Source: Gigaspora margarita
Lineage: Eukaryota; Glomeromycota; Glomeromycetes; Diversisporales; Gigasporaceae
NCBI GenBank assembly: GCA_009809945.1
Contig: WTPW01001166.1
Span: forward strand, 62,001-126,000
Direction of reading: 5' to 3'
Length of the DNA: 64,000 nucleotides
Shown here: in pieces, positions 57,266 through 64,000 of the stretch
Layout: each line of letters starts with the position of its first letter
Numbering within the stretch: the first letter of the stretch is position 1
Position numbers and translations under genes: made by a program
The notes under the pieces: generated by a model
What the model was told of the DNA's origin: nothing
Database searches by the model: none
Seen by the model: the letters and a program-made list of their open reading frames with translations, nothing else

Positions 57266-59154
57266 ATGATTATCGCAAATGAAAGAGAGGAATTTGAAAG
57301 GTATTTAAAATCTGCCGAAAGTGGTGATTCTGATGGACAATGCAGTCTTGGAGTCTGCTATGAAAAAGGCATTGGCACAGCCAGGGATGAAAAAAATGCA
57401 TTTAAGTGGTATTTGAAATCTGCTGAAGGTGGAAACTCCCGAGGACAATGCTACATTGGAACATGCTATGAAGAAGGCATGGGAACAGCCAAGGATGAAA
57501 TTAAGGCATTTGAATGGTATTTGAAATCTGCTGAAGGTGGAAATTCCCGAGGACAATGCAATCTTGGATTCTGCTATGACGAAGGCATAGGCACAGCCAA
57601 GGATGAAATTAAAGCATTTGAATGGTATACGAAATCTGCTGAAGGTGGGAATTCAAGGGGACAATATAATCTTGGAGTCTGTTATGAGCTTGGTATAGGC
57701 ACAGCCAAGGATGAAAAAAAGGCATTTGAATGGTATTTAAAATCTGCTGAAGGTGGCAGTTCTAAAGGACAAAATAGTCTCGGGTTCAACTACTACCATG
57801 GCATAGGCACAGCCAAGGATGAAATTAAGGCATTTGAATGGTATTTAAAATCTGCCAAAGGTGGTAATTTTTCAGCACAAAATAATATTGGATACTGCTA
57901 TGAAAAAGGCATAGGCATAACTAAGGATGAAAAAAAAGCATTTGAATGGTATTTAAAATCTGCAGAAAATGGCAATTAAGTGGTCAATATAAAGTTGGAT
58001 TATGTTATCGAGACGGTATTGGAATATTTCCTAACCAAGAAAAGGCCAATGAATGGTTACAAAAAGCAAAGAATAATGAATATCGACGAAAAACTAATTG
58101 CATAGATGTTGACGATAATTTTTTAAAAAGATTATCGTCCGAAAATAATTTATCAATGTCATTTATTCCATTTAGTGAATTTGAATTTATAAAAAAGATC
58201 GGAGAAGGAGGGTTTGCAACTGCTTATACTGCCAATTGGACGCACGAAATTTCAAGCGGCGGCACTAGAAAAGAAATTGTTGCACTTAAATTATTTAATG
58301 GACCAAAAAATGGCTACCGAGAATTTATAAAAGAGGTAAATAACATAAATATATTTATGAAATTTTATTGTTGTAAAATTTTTAATATTTATAATTTTTT
58401 AAAGTTAATTGCATATTCTAAAATTGGAACCGAAAGTCTTACATTTTTACAATGTTATGGAGTATCGAAAGATGAAACTAGCAATAAATATATTTTAGTT
58501 ATGCAATACGCAGAAAAGGGATCTTTATGTAAGAATCTTGAAGAAATCGCAAAAATGAAATGGGAGAAAAAATTAGAATTATTATCTTATATTGCATTAG
58601 ACCTTCAATTAATTCATTCGCATGATATTATTCATTGTGATTTACATAGTGGAAATATATTTCAAAATAAATTANATAATGCGTATATTGGTGATTTAGG
58701 ACTTGCAATTGCAATTAATAAAACATTAGATACGGATNCTAAAGGAATNTATGGAGTTTGGCCATANATAGCTCCAGAGATTTTGCGTAATGAAAGCAGT
58801 TTTACTAAATCATCAGATATTTATTCATTTGGAATGATTATGTGGGAAATTTCTTCTGGAAGAATTGTACTTTTCGATTCACCTATGATAATTCGTCCGG
58901 GATTTAAGCCAACTATAATTAAAGGTACAGCAAAGTGCTATGTAGAACTTTTAGAAAGTTGTTGGAACGATAATCCAGAAAAACGACCATCTGCTTCAAA
59001 AATTTATGAAACTATTTTAAATTGGAAAAATAATTCAAAAATTTTAGACGAATTTTTAAAATCTGATGAAGAAATGGTAATCGAAAATAAAAATAATGTT
59101 GCTAGCAATATAATTCCTGGCAGCAAATTTATCTCATTTAATAGCATCCCTTGA
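57266..59154 (+). CDS. SEL1-repeat/TKL-like protein kinase A, frameshifted
   Basis: N-terminal SEL1 repeats followed by a protein-kinase domain. Seven 36-residue SEL1 units (consensus KAFEWYLKSAEGGNSRGQ then LGxCYxxGIGTAKDE) make an alpha-solenoid that usually binds partner proteins. The kinase has GEGGFATAY (glycine loop), VALKLF (ATP Lys), HCDLHSGNIF (catalytic loop, 58629-58658), GDLGLA in the DFG place, APEIL, SDIYSFGMIMWE and CWNDNPEKRPSA. Cys before the catalytic Asp means a non-RD loop. A 69-bp intron (58336-58404) splits it. Relative to gene B one base is missing near 57974, which ends the first frame at 57977-57979; the second frame runs to a TGA at 59152. This is either a recent pseudogene or an assembly error. 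Loop Ala replaces the Val of gene B. Four ambiguous bases lie at 58675-58767. Start: ATG after the conserved CCAGCC. Confidence 0.85.
58336..58404 (+). other. 69-bp intron in kinase A
   Basis: GTAAAT donor after AAAGAG and TTTTTTAAAG acceptor. Splicing joins EFIKE to LIAYSKIG, giving a normal helix C region. The length is a multiple of three without a stop, so retention would add 23 hydrophobic residues. In gene B the same intron is 70 bp, which supports splicing. Confidence 0.8.
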
Positions 59155-60785
59155 ATTGCATCCAATTTGGTGCCGCTTTAGGAATTCGCGCAAATTAATA
59201 TACTGTGATTTATCCAATTAATTTACACGAATTACAATAATAAAATTAGAAATTTTAATAAAACAAATTCACCATTTCTCAAATGTCTAAAACATATTTC
59301 TAATCAATTTGTGTTCTTATATTTCGAAAAAGTACGTTCTTTGTTTCTTCATAAATTTCAGTCTATTGTATAGTCATTCGAATTCAAAGAATTATTCTCG
59401 TTCGTTTTTCATATTATTTTCATATTATTTCTCAAATATTTTTATAATGTTTTTTTTTTGAATTTTTTTCACAGACAAAAATATAATAATTCATTAAAGT
59501 TCCAATTATATCTTGAAATAATGAATTAATACAAGCTTTAAAAAGTGTGATTTATGATTTCAAATGAATATCAAATACAGTTGAACCTTTCAAAACCGAT
59601 AACCTGTTAAATCTGATAAAAAAATTTATCTACCAAGTCCTATATGAATTTAATAGTTTGTAATGATTTCAAATCTGATAAATACTGATACAAAACTTGT
59701 CCACCATGTATACCGAATTTGTGAGATTCAACTGTATTAGATTCATATAGCGGAAACAAACTTAGTAGATTAATTTTTAATCAGATTTCAATTTTTAATC
59801 TGTAACGGGTAAGCACACAGCGGTATGTGACATTAATATGACATAAATGATGTAAATTATGTGAGTTAATGCGATTTTGTTTAATCACACTAAATCAGTC
59901 AATTATGTATCTCTGATTTATATTTGCAATATTTACAACACTAAAAGATGAATGCTGAGTTTTTCATTGAGAAAGTGAAAATATGAATACTCTTTCCAGT
60001 TTTTAAGTAAGGTAATTATCTTCTTTTTTTTTTATTTTAATAACTTGTCCCGTAATTATATGACTTGATCAAAGCTTCAAGCCACTGAAGATATTGTAGA
60101 CAAGCATCTTATGAGAATACAATTGCTCATACTGTATAATGTTATTCATTTACATAAGATATAATTGGCTTGTCCCCTAATAACCATATAGTGTAATCTG
60201 TGCACTTATTCTAAAAGTAAAATTATTTATCATTTTTTAATTATCCAACATATAACCAATGCAAATCAGTATTCAAATTTTTTGACTTACATTTATACCC
60301 AGATTAAAAAAATTAGTCAAGTTCTAATTCTAAGCAAATTGTCATATTTTGAGACACCTACTATTTAACAAAATACAAATTATATTATCTTTCCATTAAT
60401 TTTTAAATTAATTAATATGAGCAAATAGTAACGTATGAGATCGGATGACATAAAAAAAATCAATTAACTTAAATCTTCAGTTATTCAAGTAATTTGTGGG
60501 AATTGAAGAGCAATAGAAAATTTATTCGCATCAGAACCCTATTACGTACCTGAATACATGAATAGTATAAGTAATGATCATCGCTAAACGATAACTGTGC
60601 TGTGTAATGGTACATTAATTACATATTTGTTGTTATTTAAGCACATCTGTGGTAATAAATGCCATAAATATTTTTAGCATACTTTTCACCACTAAATTTT
60701 GAGATAGAGAAAGCTTTGACATTGAGCATTTTTACTTCTGAGTTTTATAAATTCATTCTATATCTTTTGCTTCTATAGACCAGCC
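59155..60785 (+). other. Intergenic segment of the tandem array
   Basis: Shared with 62457-63917: 3' flank (TTTGGTGCCGCTTTAGGAAT), a small MITE, GTAAGCACACA, AAGCCACTGAAGATATTGTA, then the conserved upstream region from 60240. No separate gene is visible. Unit lengths from start to start are 3520 and 3132 bp. Confidence 0.7.
59578..59734. mobile_element. 157-bp MITE, CAGTTGAACC ends, TA duplication
   Basis: Left end CAGTTGAACCTTTCAAAACC, right end GAGATTCAACTG, TA on both sides. Tc1/mariner (pogo) style. The same insertion, internally deleted, lies at 62880-62938. Confidence 0.75.
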
Positions 60786-62456
60786 ATGATTAGCGCAAAT
60801 GAAAGAGAGGAATTTGAAATGAATTTAAAATCTGCAGAAAGTGGTGATTCTGATGGACAATGCGATCTTGGATTCTACTATAAAAAAGGTATGGGCACAG
60901 CCAAGGATGAAATTAAGGCATTTGAATGGTATTTGAAATATGCTGAAGGTGGCAATTCAAAAGGGCAATTTAATCTTGGAGTCTGCTATGACGAAGGCAT
61001 AGGCACAGCCAAGGATGAAATTAAGGCATTTGAATGGTATTTGAAATCTGCTGAAGGTGGCAATTCTGAAGCACAAAATAGTCTCGGGTTCCGCTACTAC
61101 CATGGCATAGGCACAGCCAAGAATGAAATTAAGGCATTTGAATGGTATTTAAAATCTGCTAAAGGTGGTAATTTTCCAGCACAAAATAATATTGGTTACT
61201 GCTATGAAAAAGGCATAGGCATAACAAAGGATGAAAAAAAAGCATTTGAATGGTATTTAAAATCTGCAAAAAATGGTTATTATAGTGGTCAGTATAAAGT
61301 TGGATTATGTTATCGAGACGGTGTTGGAACATTTCCTAACCAAGAAAAGGCCAATAAATGGTTACAAAAAGCAAAGAGTAATGAATATCGACGAAAAACT
61401 AATTGCAAAAATGTTGACGATGATTTTTTAAAAAGATTATCGTCCGAAAATAATTTATCAATGTCATTTATTCCATTTAGTGAATTTGAATTTATAGAAA
61501 AGATCGGAGAAGGAGGGTTTGCGACTGTTTATACTGCCAATTGGACGCACAAAATTGCAATCGGCAATAGAAAAGAAATTGTTGCACTTAAATTATTTAA
61601 TAGACCAAAAAATAGCTACCAAGAATTTATAAAAGAGGTAAATAACATAAATATATTTATGAAATTTTATTGTTCGTAAAATTTTTAATATTTATAATTT
61701 TTTAAAGTTAATTGCATATTCTAAAATTGGAACCAAAAGTCTTACATTTTTACAATGTTATGGAGTATCGAAAGATGAAACTAGCAATAAATATATTTTA
61801 GTTATGCAATACGCAGAAAAGGGATCTTTATGTAAGAATCTTGAAGAAATCGCAAAAATGAAATGGGAGAAAAAATTAGAATTATTATCTTNTATTGCAT
61901 TAGACCTTCAATTAATTCATTCGCATGATATTATTCATTGTGATTTACATAGTGGAAATATATTTCAAAATAAATTAAATAATGCGTATATTGGTGATTT
62001 AGGACTTGCAATTGCAATTAATAAAACATTAGATACGGATTCTAAAGGAATTTATGGAGTTTGGCCATACATAGCTCCAGAGATTTTACGTAATGAAAGC
62101 AGGTTTATTAAATCATCAGATATTTATTCATTTGGAATGATTATGTGGGAAATTTCTTCAGGAAGAACTGTACTTTCCGATTCACCTATGATAATTTGTC
62201 CGGGATTTAAGCCAACTGTTATTAAAGGTACAGCAAAGTGTATGTAGAACTTTTAGAAAGTTGTTGGAACGAGAATCCAGAAAAACGACCATCTGCTTCA
62301 AAAATTTATGAAACTATTTTAAATTGGAAAAATAATTCAAAAATTTTAGACCAATTTTTAAAATCTGATGAAGAAATGGTAATCGAAAATAAAAATAATG
62401 TTGCTAGCAATATAATTCATGGTAGCGAATTTATCTTATTTAATAGCATCCCTTGA
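60786..62456 (+). CDS. SEL1-repeat/TKL-like protein kinase B, frameshifted
   Basis: Tandem paralogue of gene A with the same domain order but five SEL1 units. The first exon (60786-61637) is open, with loop GEGGFATVY and VALKLF. A 70-bp intron (61638-61707) follows. The second exon carries HCDLHSGNIF, GDLGLA, YIAPEIL, SDIYSFGMIMWE and, after a one-base deletion near 62239 (AAAGTGTATG where gene A has AAAGTGCTATG), CWNENPEKRPSA to a TGA at 62454. As read, the protein would stop at AKCM and lose the end of the C-lobe. One ambiguous base is at 61892. Family members are abundant in arbuscular mycorrhizal fungi and are thought to act in cytoplasmic signalling, but the role of this protein is unknown. 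Confidence 0.85.
61638..61707 (+). other. 70-bp intron in kinase B
   Basis: Same site as in gene A: AAAGAG|GTAAAT ... TTTTTTAAAG|TTAATTGC. It has one extra C compared with gene A, so it must be spliced for the frame to continue. Confidence 0.85.
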
Positions 62457-63917
62457 TGTATCCAATTTGGTGCCGCTTTAGGAATTCGCGCAAATTAATT
62501 ATACTGTGATTTATCTAATTAATTTACGCGAATTACAATAATAAAATTAGGAAATTTAATAAAACAAATTCACAATTTCTCAAATGTCTAAAACTTATTT
62601 CTAATTAAATTGTGTTCTTATATTTCGAAAAAGTACGTTCTTTGTTTCTTCATACATTTCAGTCTATAGTGTAGTTATTCGAATTCAAAGAATTAATTCT
62701 CATGCGTTTTTCATATTATTTTTCATATTGTATTTCATATTGTTTTTTTATACAGTTTTTTAAATTTTTTTCACAGACAAAAATATAGTAATTCATCAAA
62801 CTTCCAATTAAATCTTGAAATAATGAAGCAATACATGATTTAAAAATTTTGGTTTATGATTTCAAATAAATATCAAATATAGTTGAACCTCTCAAAACCG
62901 ATAACTTGTTAAATCTGATATTTGGTGAGATTCAACTGTATTAGATTCATATAGTAGAAACAGACTTGGTAGATTAATTTTTAATCAGATTTCAATTTTT
63001 AATCTGTAACGGGTAAGCACACAAGCAGTATGTAACATTAATATGACATAAATTATGTAAATAATGTGAATTAATGTGATTTGGTTTAATCACATTAAAT
63101 CAGTCAATTATGTGTCTCTGATTTATATTTGCAATATTTACAGCACTAAAAGATGAATGCTGAGTTTTTCATTGAGAAAGTGAGGATATGAAGACTCTTT
63201 CCAATTGTTAAGTAAGGTAACTTTTTTTTTTTAATAACTTGTCCCATAATTATGTGACTTGATCAAAGCTTCAAGCCACTGAAGATATTGTAGACAAGCA
63301 TCTTATGAGAATACAATTGCTCATACTGTATAATGTTGTTCATTTACTTAAGATATAATTGGTTATCCTCTAATAACATATAACATAATTTATGTACTTA
63401 AACTAAAAGTAAAATTATCTATAAATTTTTTGCAATTGTTATAGCAAAGAAACCTAGATAATAATCTATCCAACATATAACAAATACAAATCAGTATTCA
63501 AATTTTTTGACTTATATTTATACCCAGAATGAAAAAAAATTGGTCAAGTTCTAATTCTGAATGAATGGTTATTTTGAGAAGACACCTTCTCTTTAACGAA
63601 ATACGAATAATATTATCTTTTCATTCAATTTTTAGATAAATTAATATGATCACATAGTTTATGGGCATGAAATATAATAGAAAATTTATTCGCATCAGAA
63701 ACCTGAAATAATATAACTGTATAAGGTAACATTAATTACAAATTTGTTGTTATTTAAGCACGTCTGTGGTAGTAAATGCCATAAATATTTTTAGCATACT
63801 TTTTACCATTAAATTTAAGACTAGGGAAAAGTTTTGACACTCTGAGTATTTTTCCTTCTGTGTTTCATAAATTCGTTCTAAATCCTTTGCTTCCAATTAT
63901 AAAACATAGACCCAGCC
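62457..63917 (+). other. Intergenic segment and upstream region of copy C
   Basis: Colinear with 59155-60785 but shorter, mainly through deletions near 62915 (MITE) and 63650-63720. The block before copy C has extra bases (CAATTATAAAACATAGAC) in place of the TTCTATAGA of A and B, which removes the possible acceptor. Confidence 0.65.
62880..62938. mobile_element. Deleted copy of the CAGTTGAACC MITE, 59 bp
   Basis: TAGTTGAACCTCTCAAAACC through TTCAACTG. The centre present at 59578-59734 is missing (about 98 bp). Same position relative to the gene, so insertion predates the tandem duplication. Confidence 0.7.
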
Positions 63918-64000
63918 ATTATTAACATAAATGAAAGAGAGGAATTTGAAAGGTATTTAAAATCTGCAGAAAGTGGTGATTCTGATGGGCAATGCGATCT
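63918..64000 (+). pseudogene. SEL1-kinase copy C, start lost, truncated by window end
   Basis: After CCAGCC the codons are ATT ATT AAC ATA AAT GAA AGA where gene A has ATG ATT ATC GCA AAT GAA AGA. The frame then reads EEFERYLKSAESGDSDGQCD to the window end. The normal ATG is ATT, so this copy lacks the usual start; no other in-frame ATG is seen in the visible part. Confidence 0.8.

Noticed and set aside
57305..57556. Minus-strand frame across the SEL1 repeats
   Set aside because: It is antisense to the SEL1 coding repeats and simply mirrors their periodicity.
1..64000. tRNA or rRNA genes
   Set aside because: I looked for GGTTCGA-type T-loops with a matching acceptor stem and for conserved rRNA words on both strands and found none that hold.

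Overview
The window looks like nuclear DNA of a very AT-rich, transposon-laden fungus, most likely an arbuscular mycorrhizal fungus of the Rhizophagus type (Glomeromycotina). This is inferred from one spliced housekeeping gene (PAF1) with short GT-AG introns, a tandem array of SEL1-repeat/TKL-like kinase genes, a relic kelch-repeat gene with a C-terminal membrane segment, a decayed Helitron, and wide AT-rich intergenic DNA. No species name was assumed from any database search.

Layout. 1-9.5 kb holds no gene that I can support. It carries small inverted-repeat elements: a foldback MITE at 1593-1845, a pogo-like MITE cluster at 3.5-5.1 kb, and nested foldback units at 6.6-8.1 kb. 9.55-11.44 kb (minus) is a complete seven-exon gene for PAF1, the RNA polymerase II-associated factor; all six splice junctions keep phase and give 458 residues. 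11.5-15.4 kb is repeats and microsatellites. 15.4-20.45 kb (minus) is a decayed autonomous Helitron (HUH Rep plus PIF1-type helicase) that still shows one clean 66-bp intron. 21-45 kb is essentially a transposon graveyard. Many elements there have hAT-style ends (CAGTG or TAGNG), 8-bp target-site duplications readable in the sequence, and interiors made of one short word repeated in both orientations. 45.86-47.1 kb (plus) is a kelch-repeat pseudogene. 52.6-56.0 kb is bounded by two 481/482-bp LTR-like repeats, contains only protein-kinase fragments, and has an 814-bp hAT element inside its right LTR. 57.27-64 kb (plus) is a tandem array of three SEL1-kinase paralogues, the third cut off by the window end.

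Function. PAF1 is the only gene here that looks intact and essential. The SEL1-kinase genes appear to be a recently expanded family: seven versus five SEL1 units, single-base frameshifts in both complete copies, and a lost ATG in the third. The most unusual material is the set of 'one-word' hAT-like elements. Each family has its own iterated, self-complementary word next to conserved ends and 8-bp duplications, as if each were an array of binding sites for a different transposase. Proof would need genome-wide alignments that I could not run. All coordinates were read by eye; element ends with a stated duplication are the most reliable.
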